Shown here piece by piece: positions 51,501 through 59,993 of a DNA stretch of 64,000 bases. The DNA is taken from NCBI GenBank assembly GCA_030145275.1, contig JAQYVV010000003.1, forward strand, positions 124,001 through 188,000, written 5' to 3'. Every line of letters begins with the position of its first letter. Position 1 is the first letter of the stretch. The position numbers and the translations under genes were made by a program. Source of the DNA: Desulfurivibrionaceae bacterium. Lineage in GTDB: Bacteria; Desulfobacterota; Desulfobulbia; Desulfobulbales; VMSU01. A model generated the notes under the pieces. The model had not been told where the DNA came from. It saw nothing but the letters and a program-made list of their open reading frames with translations, and did not search any database.

Positions 51501-51587
51501 AAAGGATGCTGCCCCAAGACTGAAGGTCGCAAGGACAACAAGAAAGAGCTGGGCGGAAAGGATTTTTGAGCGGATTGATTTAAACAT
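48525..51587 (-). CDS. hybrid sensor histidine kinase with PAS domains and receiver
   Basis: The 1020-residue protein has TM1 at about 12-32, an extracytoplasmic sensor of about 250 residues (a dCache-like fold is likely), TM2 near 285-305, HAMP, PAS1 near 380-500 (with a FPDKTCGTKKCAMA cysteine insert like the small PAS protein at 2336), PAS2 near 505-620, a HisKA domain with the phosphorylated His in SRHDMKTPLNG (about 633), HATPase with GTGLGTYSAKLMA and a C-terminal receiver whose Asp is in ILMDMQMP (about 943). The PstS-like gene immediately upstream (2-base gap) probably supplies a ligand-binding partner. Its target regulator is not in the window. Confidence 0.93.
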   Translation of the reverse strand: MFKSIRSKILSAQLFLVVLATFSLGAASFFIIYPYLTSTEQEKCEYIALTWAGNLEHLIADSKDQITLISQSEAVEFYSISFNVGPIRQYLSSFADQFPVIAYINEEGFEEVKLVSGKTVAGERNMSTNIKKALDNPNQVIFQVVSPAIHSDSKQQPPPYLEFTIHNQLFGEFAGIISAQIPVHSLKQHFATFSSFHFEGSGFLALYDLQGTTIAHANPELILTKVNLPLELQDGASSLESTLFQRDTRHGIDGFSAYAPVTGSNLIVAATLPYDQFMTVPNKMKNLFGTIIGIVILLGLLLSAAIARSISKPILKLSHVAQRLAKGEWGQDIETDSKDETGDLGRSFKQMSDDLHQMILTRDSEIELRQIVERQIKRSHLELDQIFNTAAGGMMVISLKHKIIRVNDTFFKMLGFKPQNLVGKNCYDIFPDKTCGTKKCAMAAVIRNNSRIEIETEKKRADGSMIICHLIAKPFHDINGDLIGIIEDFRDITHAKKNAELLKTSEQRYRRLFDSAPDGIAVLNDQGVIIDCNQSLASVYKRARPELIGNHFTSFNTSESTESCLLNFKKIQEIEQMEGEVQLKTPDGNIITVWRKASTIRDKAGLFTGILIYDRDISKQKEIEELREDMTRMSRHDMKTPLNGIINLPHLIKQEKNLSDKQAERLELIEDAGYKLLTMLNSSLDLYKMEEGTYLYNPAPVDLFNIFTKITEALWSEMQENQCELKVFLNGTPTGSTYSFLVQGEELLCYSMLANLLKNAVESSPWAQPISIHLDNSTQPEIQIHNQGQVPAAIHNKFFEKYVTSGKNQGTGLGTYSAKLMAQTMNGDITMTSSPAAGTTVKITMPAASNDIETTKFYEDNPNTEKPRPTGPVKTTRHPVSEDKQDDRGAKTSGKRVLLAEDDPINQALATALLEDKGFLVTLAVNGKEAIELYKEENPFDLILMDMQMPLLNGIEATKFIRKAEETTGHKVPIIAVTGTDVEKNSKVFLEAGGDAIVSKPIQIDLLWETIAKFADASDS

Positions 51588-51589
51588 CT

Positions 51590-52420
51590 TTACTCAACAG
51601 GCTGGACCCCAGGGATAAGACCGTTTTCATGTATTATACGCTCCCCATCTGGACTGAAAACAAAATCTATAAATGCTTGTCCCACATCAGAGGGGCCTTC
51701 TTTTTCTTTATAGATGAAATTTAAAGGTGTCACAAATTTATATAAACCGCTTTGAACATTCTCTGGGGATGCTGATATGCCGTCAATTGTGAGAATATGT
51801 AACTTGGCGTTTATTGCATCAGCAATTGGAATAAAGCCTATTGTTCGTTTATAGCGCCGCAAAGTTTCAACTGTATCAGGTGTTGAATATATGATCTTGG
51901 CGGTTAATGAGTTTATTGTGGCAAAATTTTGAATATGCCTGTTTAAAACAAGCAGGGAGGAGTCCGTTTGTTCTCTGGTTATGGGGAATATTTTGTCCAA
52001 AGAGACGTTTAGGTCTTTCCACTGATTAATTTTGCCGCTGTATATTCCAAGGATCTCTTCCGTGGTGATATTTGTCAGATTGCTAATTTGGGGATTAACT
52101 ACAAAGACAATGGGACTCATGGCAAAGGTGAGAGTTGTCAGGGTACCATCTTGCTCCTCTTTTGTTAATGGTCTTGCGATCCGTGCCAGGGGGGTTTTCC
52201 CTGTCTGCAGCATTTTTATGCCGCCTGACGAGCCGATGCTGCCGGGGATTTCGATTGGTGTGTCTGGGTTGTTTAGCTCAAATTCGTGGGCTAGAATGCG
52301 TAAGAGCGTTTGAGAATCACCAGTTCCTGGAATAGCAAGATGGTGACTGATACCATTGCCATGGGCTATTGGGCCGTAAAGACAGATAAGCAGGGTCAGA
52401 AAAAGGGTTATTTTTCTCAT
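51590..52420 (-). CDS. PstS-like periplasmic phosphate-type substrate-binding protein
   Basis: The 276-residue protein has a signal peptide (LFLTLLICLYGPIAHG) and the PBP-like pattern of phosphate-binding proteins: IPGTGDSQTLLRILAHEF, EIPGSIGSSGGIKMLQTGKT, FVVNPQISNLTNITTEEILGIYSGKINQW and FIYKEKEGP. There are no transporter genes (pstC, pstA, pstB) around. The gene is 2 bases ahead of the hybrid kinase, so the binding protein may be the ligand sensor for the kinase and not a transport component. Phosphate or another oxyanion is a guess from the family. Confidence 0.85.
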   Translation of the reverse strand: MRKITLFLTLLICLYGPIAHGNGISHHLAIPGTGDSQTLLRILAHEFELNNPDTPIEIPGSIGSSGGIKMLQTGKTPLARIARPLTKEEQDGTLTTLTFAMSPIVFVVNPQISNLTNITTEEILGIYSGKINQWKDLNVSLDKIFPITREQTDSSLLVLNRHIQNFATINSLTAKIIYSTPDTVETLRRYKRTIGFIPIADAINAKLHILTIDGISASPENVQSGLYKFVTPLNFIYKEKEGPSDVGQAFIDFVFSPDGERIIHENGLIPGVQPVE

Positions 52421-52523
52421 TTTTTTATTCTACCTGGTATAAAAGATCGGGAGGGGTCTCGAGTTTTTTATCAAGAAGTCACATTACCGTTATTATTAGG
52501 TTAAATTCAAGGGGAAAATGGGC

Positions 52524-53270
52524 ATGGGCTTATTTTTAAAAGGGTTACAAAATAGCGCTGTTGTTTTGGTCCGACCCAAATATCCGGAAAATATTGGTTT
52601 TGTGGCTCGTACAGCTCTCAATATGGGGATCTCTCAACTTGTTTTAGTTTGCGAGGAGAGACCTGATTTGGAGCGGGTGATGACTACGGCCACCCATAAT
52701 GCCAGCAAAATTGTTGAATCTATCCAATACTATACCAACTTGTCAGAGGCCTTGGCTGAGTTTCATCTTGTCGTCGGCACCACGTCCAGACAAGGGCGGC
52801 AGCGTCAGGCCACAGTCTTGCCTGGAGATCTTGCCGGGATTCTAGCCCCTGTTCTCCCTGAAAACAGGGCCGCAATCGTTTTTGGTCCGGAAGACCGGGG
52901 ACTCAGCAATGAGGAACTGCAACTGTGCGGCTTTGTCTCCAGTATACCTACAGCCGATTTCACTTCACTTAATCTCAGTCATGCAGTAGCTGTTTTCTGC
53001 CACGAAATTTTTCAAGGTCTCATGGCCCTGGAAAATTCCGCAGAACAACTGCCGTTTTCGCCTCGGCTAGCAAGTGTGCGAGAACAAGAGGGGGCCTTTG
53101 AGGAGTTTAGCACACTGTTTGCAAAGATGGACGCAAAGAGTGGTAAGGAAAAGGAGAAGAAGCGCTTAACAAAGATACGTACTCTTTTGGGCAGACGAAA
53201 TCTTCAGGCCAAAGAGAGCAGATTTGTTGCTGAAATCTGTAGGGAGCTCAATACTCTTCTTGATCAGTAA
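52524..53270 (+). CDS. trmJ: tRNA/rRNA 2'-O-methyltransferase (TrmJ-like, SpoU family)
   Basis: The 248-residue protein shows SPOUT features: VVLVRPKYPENIGFVARTALNMG, VGTTSRQGR, AIVFGPEDRGLSNEEL and PTADFTSLNLSHAVAVFCHEI (knot and SAM site). TrmJ methylates the ribose at tRNA position 32. A start at 52524 has AAGGGG 9 bases upstream; a GTG or ATG two codons earlier would be too close to it. It stands alone between divergent envelope genes. Confidence 0.88.
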   Translation: MGLFLKGLQNSAVVLVRPKYPENIGFVARTALNMGISQLVLVCEERPDLERVMTTATHNASKIVESIQYYTNLSEALAEFHLVVGTTSRQGRQRQATVLPGDLAGILAPVLPENRAAIVFGPEDRGLSNEELQLCGFVSSIPTADFTSLNLSHAVAVFCHEIFQGLMALENSAEQLPFSPRLASVREQEGAFEEFSTLFAKMDAKSGKEKEKKRLTKIRTLLGRRNLQAKESRFVAEICRELNTLLDQ

Positions 53271-53463
53271 GTGGCGGAGCCGTGGTCGCCTCCCTCGATG
53301 GGCCAGCCTCAACGAATTATGAAAACTTCCCACTCCCTGCCGTGATTTCATATAAACAGGGTGATGAGGAATTTTATGCCAACATTTAGGCAAATAGGGT
53401 ATGATCCCACCTTTTTGAGAGGGGAACAATCTTGTTTGTTCGAACATATATAGATTTGAGTTT

Positions 53464-55485
53464 ATGATTCTAAAAAACCATTCACATACATGGGCTTTGC
53501 AGCCCTATATTTCTTCCTTTGCCCTGGCAGTATTCAACCTCTCTGTTTGTCTGCTTCTTTTTTCTGTTGCTTCTGTCTGTGCCTCACTGCCGCCAACAAC
53601 CGAATCTTCAGGCTCTTTACTGAACCTTGATCTGCGCGTTTTTGTGGCGGCGAAACCCATTAATTTGATTCTTGTCGAGAAAGACAAACAGCGTCTCAGG
53701 GTTTTGCAGCATGACGGCAAACTGAAAATTATTGCAGAATATCATGCTGCAACCGGGGAAAATGGGGGCCCGAAAGAGATTGAAGGTGACTCCAAGACCC
53801 CGGAGGGGATCTATTTTATAACCAAAAAATATACCGACTCAAAGATAACTATTTTTGGCAAACGGGCTTTTCAGCTCAATTATCCCAATGTCTTCGATCA
53901 TGATGCAGGTAAAGAGGGGAACGGAATATTTGTACATGGCACCAACAAGGAATTAATATCCAACAGCACCAATGGCTGCATTACTCTGAATAATGAAAAT
54001 CTTGAAGATCTTGTCCAATATCTGCCCCTTGATACAATTCCGGTTGTTGTTGTTTCGTCTCTGCACAGTCTTGGTCTGCAGCAATTTGCAGACAATAGAA
54101 TAGGCTCGTTTGCCTTTAATCATTTTGAGCGTGCTAAGTCTATCATGTTGCCAGCGGGCTTGGATTGGCAGCAGGTTTTTTTTGAAAGTCTGTATCTGAT
54201 AAATTTGGGGAAGCACACGGCTGCGGTGGGGGAATATCGTTCTTTTGCAAGTCCAGATGGCCCGGATGGAGGATTTGTTCGAAGCTATATCGAATATGAT
54301 GAGCAAAACGGTTGGCTTGAGCGCCAAAGTTTTCGCCAAGAAAAAAGACAAAAACTAGATCTTCAGCTGCAATCCCAGGCGGATATGTTTTTGCAGATGA
54401 AGACGGCTCAGAGAAAGAGCGAGAGAGTCTCGCAACAGTTCTGGCAAGGACGGGAGGCTCAATATCTGCAATGGTACAAGCAGTCTCTTGCCGGAGATGA
54501 AAGGCTGTCACAAAAAGCAGGGCCTCAGGTCTTAACGGTTGAGAAAAAGAGAGCTGGCGGAGATCTCTTCTGGATTTTTCTGCTTTCTTTTTGCGTTAGT
54601 ATTGGCAGTTCCTGGATTTTAGTCCAGCTCAGGGCCAAGCGAGAAGAGTCTGTTTTGGCTAATGCCGGCGAGCGCGGTTATGGGCTTGATGATGCGGTTC
54701 TAAGGGTTAGAAAAGATATTGCCTGGATTCATGATACTCTTGCCGAACTCCGTATCCATGTACAAAAAAACGGTGCCAAGGAAGATAGGCATAAAGCGCA
54801 AGATACTCTCCAGGGAGTGGAGGAGGAACTTCAGGCCAAACAGGTTGAACTGCAAGAGGCGCTTGTTAATCGCCAAGACCAGGAAGAGCGCATCGCGCAG
54901 TTATTGCAGGGAGAACAAGAGCTGAAGGCCCAGAAGAGTGAAGATACAAGAGAGCTGGCCTTGGTTCAGGATCAACTGTTGTTGGCCCAAGCAAATCTAA
55001 ACGAAGCGCTTGAGAGCCGCAAGGAACTGGAAGAGCAGATCTCAGGACTGCCCCAGGTTGAGGAGCAATTGCAGAGCAGCCAAAGTGAACTGCAGACGCT
55101 TGCGGCAGAAAATGCCAAACTTCGTGAGCTTGCAGAACAAGAGGAGTACAAAGAGCAGTTGCTCCAGGTGCAGACACATCTGGATGATCTTGAATTGAAG
55201 CTGCAAGAGGCCGCTTTGCACCGGGAAAGGCTGGAAGAACAGGTTGACCATCTGATTGAGGTTGAGAAATCATTTATTGAACAGCAAAGAGAAATATCTC
55301 GTTTGACTGAGGAAAACATGAAGTTTCAAGAACAAGTAGACAGTTTGGCACTTGCTGAAGAGGAGATGCCAATGGATGAAGAAATAGAAGAGATCGTTCA
55401 GGAAGAGACCAAGGTTAAGCTTGTAATGGACCATGGTACAGACTATCTCCCCAATGATGTTTTAAGCAAGTGGATAGGAAAATGA
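53464..55485 (+). CDS. L,D-transpeptidase (YkuD) fused to a transmembrane coiled coil
   Basis: The 673-residue protein has a signal-like hydrophobic N-terminus (about 16-40), a YkuD domain at about 58-200 with HGT near 158 and the catalytic Cys172 in TNGCITL, then a region of about 160 residues, a TM helix near 365-389 (FWIFLLSFCVSIGSSWILV) and a coiled coil of about 250 residues rich in Gln and Glu. YkuD enzymes make 3-3 peptidoglycan crosslinks or attach proteins to the wall. The enzyme is thus periplasmic with a probable cytoplasmic (or wall-side) coiled-coil tail, which is unusual. The stop overlaps the start of the next gene (ATGA). Confidence 0.85.
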   Translation: MILKNHSHTWALQPYISSFALAVFNLSVCLLLFSVASVCASLPPTTESSGSLLNLDLRVFVAAKPINLILVEKDKQRLRVLQHDGKLKIIAEYHAATGENGGPKEIEGDSKTPEGIYFITKKYTDSKITIFGKRAFQLNYPNVFDHDAGKEGNGIFVHGTNKELISNSTNGCITLNNENLEDLVQYLPLDTIPVVVVSSLHSLGLQQFADNRIGSFAFNHFERAKSIMLPAGLDWQQVFFESLYLINLGKHTAAVGEYRSFASPDGPDGGFVRSYIEYDEQNGWLERQSFRQEKRQKLDLQLQSQADMFLQMKTAQRKSERVSQQFWQGREAQYLQWYKQSLAGDERLSQKAGPQVLTVEKKRAGGDLFWIFLLSFCVSIGSSWILVQLRAKREESVLANAGERGYGLDDAVLRVRKDIAWIHDTLAELRIHVQKNGAKEDRHKAQDTLQGVEEELQAKQVELQEALVNRQDQEERIAQLLQGEQELKAQKSEDTRELALVQDQLLLAQANLNEALESRKELEEQISGLPQVEEQLQSSQSELQTLAAENAKLRELAEQEEYKEQLLQVQTHLDDLELKLQEAALHRERLEEQVDHLIEVEKSFIEQQREISRLTEENMKFQEQVDSLALAEEEMPMDEEIEEIVQEETKVKLVMDHGTDYLPNDVLSKWIGK

Positions 55486-56645
55486 GACGATTTTTCTGGA
55501 TAGCTTTTGTTCTGACTCTGTTTGCTGTTCTGCCGGCGCAGGGCGCAACAAACATACCTCAAGCATTGGCACAAGCCAAAAGTGGTGTAGTCGGGGCTCA
55601 GGTGCAGCTTGGCCATGCCTATCAATATGGCAAGGGTGTCAAGCAAGATTACCAAAAGGCCTTGTTCTGGTACGAAAAGGCGGCGAAGCAGGGAGAGGCA
55701 GAGGCCCAAAGGCCCCTGGGGGCAATGTACGAGATGGGGCTTGGTGCTGCTCAAGATTTTGGCAAGGCCGCCTTTTGGTACGAAAAGGCGGCGCAACAAG
55801 GCTTGGCTCGAGCCCAGGTTAATCTTGGCATTCTTTATGAAAAAGGGCAGGGGGTCGAGAAAGATTACCAAAAGGCTCTTTCCTGGTACCAAAAAGCAGC
55901 AGAGCGAGGATATGGCAGAGGAGCTAATCATCTGGGTATGCTCTATGAAAAGGGGTTTGGGGTAAAAAAAGATATTTTTCAAGCACGCCAGTTGTACAAA
56001 CAGGGGGCCATGGCCAAGTACTCAAAAGCTATGCTGAACTTGGGCAGAATTTATGAACAGGGTTTAGAGGGAGAAAAAAATTTAGAGGAAGCCGCTTATT
56101 GGTATCAGCGTGCCGTTAAAAGTGGTTATAAAAAAGTGATCCCTGATTTGAACAGGGTGAAATCTCTGTTAGCGGCAAAGCTTGCGGAGGAGAGAATAGA
56201 AATAGAATCTCCGAAAAAGGTGCAGATTCAGCCCGAACTGGAGGAGAAAGCGGAGGTTGAAGAAGTAGCGCTGGAAGTTATAGAAGTTGAGAGCCCCCAA
56301 ATCTCGCTTGATCGCAAGAAGGTGGATACTCCCTCTGAAACGATTGTCGAAGAGACGAATAAGCCTTTGTCTGTGGAGGAGCGGGATCTTTCCCCGCAAG
56401 AGACGGAAAAAATACAAAGCCATGATATGGGCGAAAAAAACCGGGCCTCATTGGATCCTGATACTGCTAGAAACTCCTATTTTGTCTCTTTGATAATTAT
56501 TGGTAATCTCTCCTTGGCCTTGCTTTTTTGGTTTTTCATGACAAGAAGAAGCAAGAGAAGTTCCACCGCCATTATTGCTGAAATAGGCAGTGAGATTAGA
56601 GTTATTCGAAAGCAGGTTGAAGAATTAAAGGATGATATTGGGTAA
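55482..56645 (+). CDS. Sel1-repeat protein with signal peptide and C-terminal membrane anchor
   Basis: The 387-residue protein has a signal peptide (FWIAFVLTLFAVLPAQG), five or six Sel1-like repeats at about 25-215 (GVVGAQVQLGHAYQYGKGVK, EKAAKQGEAEAQRPLGAMYE, ARAQVNLGILYEKGQGVE), an acidic linker and a TM helix near 333-353 followed by a basic cytoplasmic end. Sel1 repeats act as protein-protein scaffolds. The ATG overlaps the stop of the YkuD gene (ATGA), which strongly links the two. It probably holds the transpeptidase in an envelope complex. Confidence 0.85.
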   Translation: MRRFFWIAFVLTLFAVLPAQGATNIPQALAQAKSGVVGAQVQLGHAYQYGKGVKQDYQKALFWYEKAAKQGEAEAQRPLGAMYEMGLGAAQDFGKAAFWYEKAAQQGLARAQVNLGILYEKGQGVEKDYQKALSWYQKAAERGYGRGANHLGMLYEKGFGVKKDIFQARQLYKQGAMAKYSKAMLNLGRIYEQGLEGEKNLEEAAYWYQRAVKSGYKKVIPDLNRVKSLLAAKLAEERIEIESPKKVQIQPELEEKAEVEEVALEVIEVESPQISLDRKKVDTPSETIVEETNKPLSVEERDLSPQETEKIQSHDMGEKNRASLDPDTARNSYFVSLIIIGNLSLALLFWFFMTRRSKRSSTAIIAEIGSEIRVIRKQVEELKDDIG

Positions 56646-56752
56646 CTATTCAGCTGCACTCCATCTTCGCCCATATCGGAGTCTACGCTTACCTGAACAG
56701 TTACAGCCCGGAGTTAAGGGTAATTCCCAGCCTACGCTGAATAATTACGATA
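56642..56752. repeat. short family B element with nested insert plus hairpin block
   Basis: GTAACTATTCAGCTGCACTC and GAACAGTTAC bound a 63-base element (56642-56704) in which the usual centre is replaced by ATCGGAGTCTACGCTTACCT (56674-56693). The attached hairpin block GCCCGGAGTTAAGGG, TTCCCAGCC, TACGCTGAATAATTACG follows to 56752. The first bases overlap the stop of the Sel1 gene (TAA at 56643-56645). Confidence 0.85.
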
Positions 56753-56776
56753 TTGGTTAAGATAACATTGTTTAAA

Positions 56777-58798
56777 ATGACTATGAAAAACCCGATTACA
56801 TTGACGCTTGTTTGGTGGTTGTTTTTATGCGGCGTTGTCCAGGCACAAGTTATTGATGTTTTAATTATGAAAGCAGAGGCAGGGGCGCCAGCTGCCCAAG
56901 TGCAACTCGGGAAAGCTTATCAGGAGGGCAGGGGGGTAGAAAAGGACCTGAAGAAAGCCTTTATCTGGTACGAGAGAGCAGCTAATCAAGGTTTTGCCAA
57001 GGGGCAACGACCCCTTGGAGTCATGTATGAGTTGGGCCTGGGAACGAAGAAAGCCCCAGAAAAGGCCGTTTTTTGGTATACAAAAGCGGCAGAGCAAGGA
57101 TCGGCCAGAGCCCAGACTAATTTAGGGATTTTATACGAAACGGGGTTTGGAGTAGAAAAGGACTATGAGATTGCCCGATCCTGGTATCAGGCAGCTGCGG
57201 ACCAGGGGTATGCCAGGGGTGAAATGTATTTAGGTATGATGTTTGAGAAGGGATTAGGGCAGGGAAAAGATACTAACAAAGCCCTTGAATATTACGTAAG
57301 GTCTGCAGGCCGTGGATACGGCAGAGGGATGGCGCAGCTAGGGATGCTTTATGATAGCGGCTTGGTTGAAAGTGGGAGAAAAGAGGTAGAAACGGCCAAG
57401 TATTGGTATAAAAAAGCAGTTGCCAAGGGGTACTATCCTGCTAAAAAAATGCTAGATCAGGTTATTAAAAAAGAGCTAGAGGTATCTGATGCCGCTGCAA
57501 AAGGGTTGGAAATTTTAACGGCTGATTCCGAAAAGTTTGAAAATGTTCAATCGCAAATTGTTGAGGACATGATCACGCCTGAAAGGCAAAAAGAAGAGAG
57601 TGAGCTGGAAAAACAAATAAAAGAGGCTGAAGAGGGGAGCGTCTCTGCACAAAATCGTTTGGGAGAGTTATACACGGAAGGGATTTTGGTCAAACGGAAT
57701 CTGAAAAAGGCAGCTTTCTGGTTTCTGCGGGCGGCGGCCGAGCAGGGCAATGTTAATTCACAAAATGATCTTGCCGTTATGTATATCGAGGGCGATGGGA
57801 TTGAAAAGGACATGGCCAAGGCGATGCTGTGGCTAACAAAGGCGGCTGAAAACGGAAATGATATTGCCCAGAACAATTTGGCAACTGTGTACGCTAATGG
57901 TGATAGCGGGGGGGGGCAAGATATTGACAAGGCAATTTTCTGGTATGAGAAGGCGGCTGAAAATGGCAATGATTCGGCCCAGAATGATTTGGCCATCCTA
58001 CTGAGCAAGGGTGAAGAACTTGAGCAGGATTTTGAACAGGCCCTCAATTGGTTCAATTTGTCTGCTGAGAAAGGCAATCTTGATGCCCAAAATAACTTAA
58101 GTGTCATTTACGCCGATGAATCTTGGGCCGGTAAAGATATGTCTAAATCTAATTACTGGGGCCATCGGGCTTTAGCAGAGCATGGTGATGCGCTTGCCCA
58201 GAATGAGCTGGCCATTATGTATATTAATGGAGATGGAACGAACAAAGATCCTAAAAGATCGTTTTTTTGGTTTGAAAAAGCGGCTCAGCAGGGAGATATT
58301 ACAGCCCAGAACAATTTAGCCATCATGTATACCAAGGGTGAAGGTGTTGAGCAGAACTTTGAAAAGGCGGTTTACTGGTGTGAGAAGGCGGCTGAACAGG
58401 GTAATCTAACAGCTCAAAACAACTTGGCAATCATGTACAGCAAAGGTCAGGGCGTTGAAAAGGATTTGAGTAAAACCGTCTATTGGTCTGAAAGGTCTGC
58501 AAAGGAAGGCAATCAGACGGCCCAGAAAAACTTAGCTATTCTCTACGTGGAGGGGCAAGGGGTTGAAAAAGACTTTAGCAAAGCAATAAGCTGGTTTGAA
58601 AAAGCGGCGGCACAAGGAGACCTTGCATCACAGAAAAATCTTGGAGTGATTTACGCAAGTGATGAGTGGCAGATCAAGGATCTCAGCAAAGCAGAGTACT
58701 GGCTCGAGAAAGCTGCCGAGCAAGGTGATGAGATGTCCCAGCAGAATTTAGCAATCATACGGCAGGAATCTAAAATGCAAAAGCCAAAAATGGACTAA
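56777..58798 (+). CDS. large Sel1-repeat periplasmic protein
   Basis: The 673-residue protein has a signal peptide (LTLVWWLFLCGVVQAQ) and about 15 Sel1-like repeats in two blocks (about 28-240 and 285-665), for example EKAAEQGNLTAQNNLAIMYSKG. The repeats in the second block are very similar to each other, typical of recent expansion. There is no C-terminal TM helix. It follows the smaller Sel1 gene by 131 bases containing a family-B element. Likely a periplasmic scaffold of the same YkuD-associated complex. The ATG at 56777 was chosen among close alternatives (56783, or a TTG at 56753) without a clear RBS. Confidence 0.85.
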   Translation: MTMKNPITLTLVWWLFLCGVVQAQVIDVLIMKAEAGAPAAQVQLGKAYQEGRGVEKDLKKAFIWYERAANQGFAKGQRPLGVMYELGLGTKKAPEKAVFWYTKAAEQGSARAQTNLGILYETGFGVEKDYEIARSWYQAAADQGYARGEMYLGMMFEKGLGQGKDTNKALEYYVRSAGRGYGRGMAQLGMLYDSGLVESGRKEVETAKYWYKKAVAKGYYPAKKMLDQVIKKELEVSDAAAKGLEILTADSEKFENVQSQIVEDMITPERQKEESELEKQIKEAEEGSVSAQNRLGELYTEGILVKRNLKKAAFWFLRAAAEQGNVNSQNDLAVMYIEGDGIEKDMAKAMLWLTKAAENGNDIAQNNLATVYANGDSGGGQDIDKAIFWYEKAAENGNDSAQNDLAILLSKGEELEQDFEQALNWFNLSAEKGNLDAQNNLSVIYADESWAGKDMSKSNYWGHRALAEHGDALAQNELAIMYINGDGTNKDPKRSFFWFEKAAQQGDITAQNNLAIMYTKGEGVEQNFEKAVYWCEKAAEQGNLTAQNNLAIMYSKGQGVEKDLSKTVYWSERSAKEGNQTAQKNLAILYVEGQGVEKDFSKAISWFEKAAAQGDLASQKNLGVIYASDEWQIKDLSKAEYWLEKAAEQGDEMSQQNLAIIRQESKMQKPKMD

Positions 58799-58811
58799 AT
58801 TTGAAATCCAA

Positions 58812-59531
58812 TTAATATCCCTTCAACGGACAGCTCTCACAGCGAGGGTTTGTCTTCTTGCAGTTCTCTTTCCCGGTTCTGACAATCAAGGCGTGGTATT
58901 CGTTGTATAGAAGGATATCTTCAGGGAGTGAATCTGTGATTATTGTCTGGATTTCATGGTAGTCCGCTTCGTCCTCAGCTAAGATACCGTGCCGGGAAAG
59001 GATGCGGTAGGTGTACGTGTCAACGACAAAAGTCGGCTTTTCTGCCGCATACAGAAGAATAGAATCGGCAGTTTCCGGACCAATTCCTTTGACCGAGAGC
59101 AGATCCTCTCTCAGTTGCTCTACTGGTGTATCTAAAAGATAGCTGATCTCACCGTCATATTGTGTCTCTATGAGTTGAAAAAGGTTGTGTAGTCGGGCGG
59201 CTTTAAGGTTAAAATAGCCGCAAGGCCTGATTTTTTCAGCCAAAAATTCAATGGGAAGGTCGCGCAATTTTTCGTAGGAGAGAAGGTCCTCGTGTTTCAG
59301 GGCATCGATCGCCTTGCGTACGTTGGTCCAGTTCGTGTTCTGGGTGAGGATAGCGCCGACGATGATCTCAAAAGGGGTATCGCCAGGCCACCAGTTCTGG
59401 CGGCCAAAATGGTCTAAAAGACGTTGATATATTGTAAGAATCTTGTTGGGTTGCACAGAAATATTCAATGAATTAGTTCGACTGTGAATACTGACCACAG
59501 ATTGTGATGCTGTCTTATGCAAAAAATCCAA
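58812..59531 (-). CDS. HhH-GPD DNA glycosylase, endonuclease-III-like (MagIII type)
   Basis: The protein has the HhH-GPD fold: DTPFEIIVGAILTQNTNWTNV, HhH motif SVKGIGPETADSILLYA and VVDTYTYRI with the conserved Asp. In place of the catalytic Lys of endonuclease III (GVGRKTA) it has GIGPETA, so it is a monofunctional glycosylase of the MagIII/3-methyladenine kind. The C-terminal cluster reads CKKTNPRCESCPLKGY and stops where the fourth Cys would be, so iron-sulfur binding may be incomplete. The start is uncertain: the TTG at 59531 has no RBS, and TTG or GTG codons at 59468 and 59456 are alternatives. Confidence 0.8.
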   Translation of the reverse strand: MDFLHKTASQSVVSIHSRTNSLNISVQPNKILTIYQRLLDHFGRQNWWPGDTPFEIIVGAILTQNTNWTNVRKAIDALKHEDLLSYEKLRDLPIEFLAEKIRPCGYFNLKAARLHNLFQLIETQYDGEISYLLDTPVEQLREDLLSVKGIGPETADSILLYAAEKPTFVVDTYTYRILSRHGILAEDEADYHEIQTIITDSLPEDILLYNEYHALIVRTGKENCKKTNPRCESCPLKGY

Positions 59532-59542
59532 ACTTTAGCGTT

Positions 59543-59576
59543 AAGGACTTGCCTAAATTTATTTAGGCAAGTCCTA
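59543..59576. terminator. stem-loop downstream of the small membrane gene
   Basis: AGGACTTGCCTAAA (59544-59557) and TTTAGGCAAGTCCT (59562-59575) form a perfect 14-bp stem with a 4-base loop. It lies 14 bases after the stop of the gene at 59590 and before the glycosylase gene. A T-run is missing on that strand, so termination is probable but not certain. Confidence 0.6.
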
Positions 59577-59589
59577 AGGTTTTCCATGG

Positions 59590-59922
59590 TCAGTCATCTT
59601 TAATAAAGAGGAGATAGACCAAGATTCCAAGGCCTGTCATTCCGACACCAGCCACAGGTAGAACCTTGCCTAGCTGCAAATTCCCATCCACAACGGCATT
59701 AGTGACCATATCGGTGCCTGAAAACCACCAGAGAAAGACAACGAGGGCGGTAATAATTAGGTTATTAACCGCCTGCTTGTAGAGAAAGTAGATAATCATG
59801 CCGATGAACGGCACTAAAAAATGGGTGTTTTGGAACAGGCCCTGTATGTCAACGGCTTGAAGTTGTTCCGGCACCTTTGTTGCGGCACACCAGTCAATAA
59901 TTGATGCAAAAAATCCAGTCAT
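59590..59922 (-). CDS. small membrane protein with three TM helices, hypothetical
   Basis: The 110-residue protein is not recognised. Hydrophobic segments lie at about 34-50, 54-70 and 85-106; the N-terminus (IIDWCAATKVPEQLQ) is amphipathic. AGGAGGAAGT gives a strong RBS. It lies between thiC (upstream on the same strand, 71-base gap) and the glycosylase. The name of a family is not offered because nothing distinctive is present. Confidence 0.65.
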   Translation of the reverse strand: MTGFFASIIDWCAATKVPEQLQAVDIQGLFQNTHFLVPFIGMIIYFLYKQAVNNLIITALVVFLWWFSGTDMVTNAVVDGNLQLGKVLPVAGVGMTGLGILVYLLFIKDD

Positions 59923-59993
59923 ATACTTCCTCCTGATCAGTGATCTTTAACGGGGAAAGATGAAGGGGGTGTGTTGCCCCAAATATCAATGAA

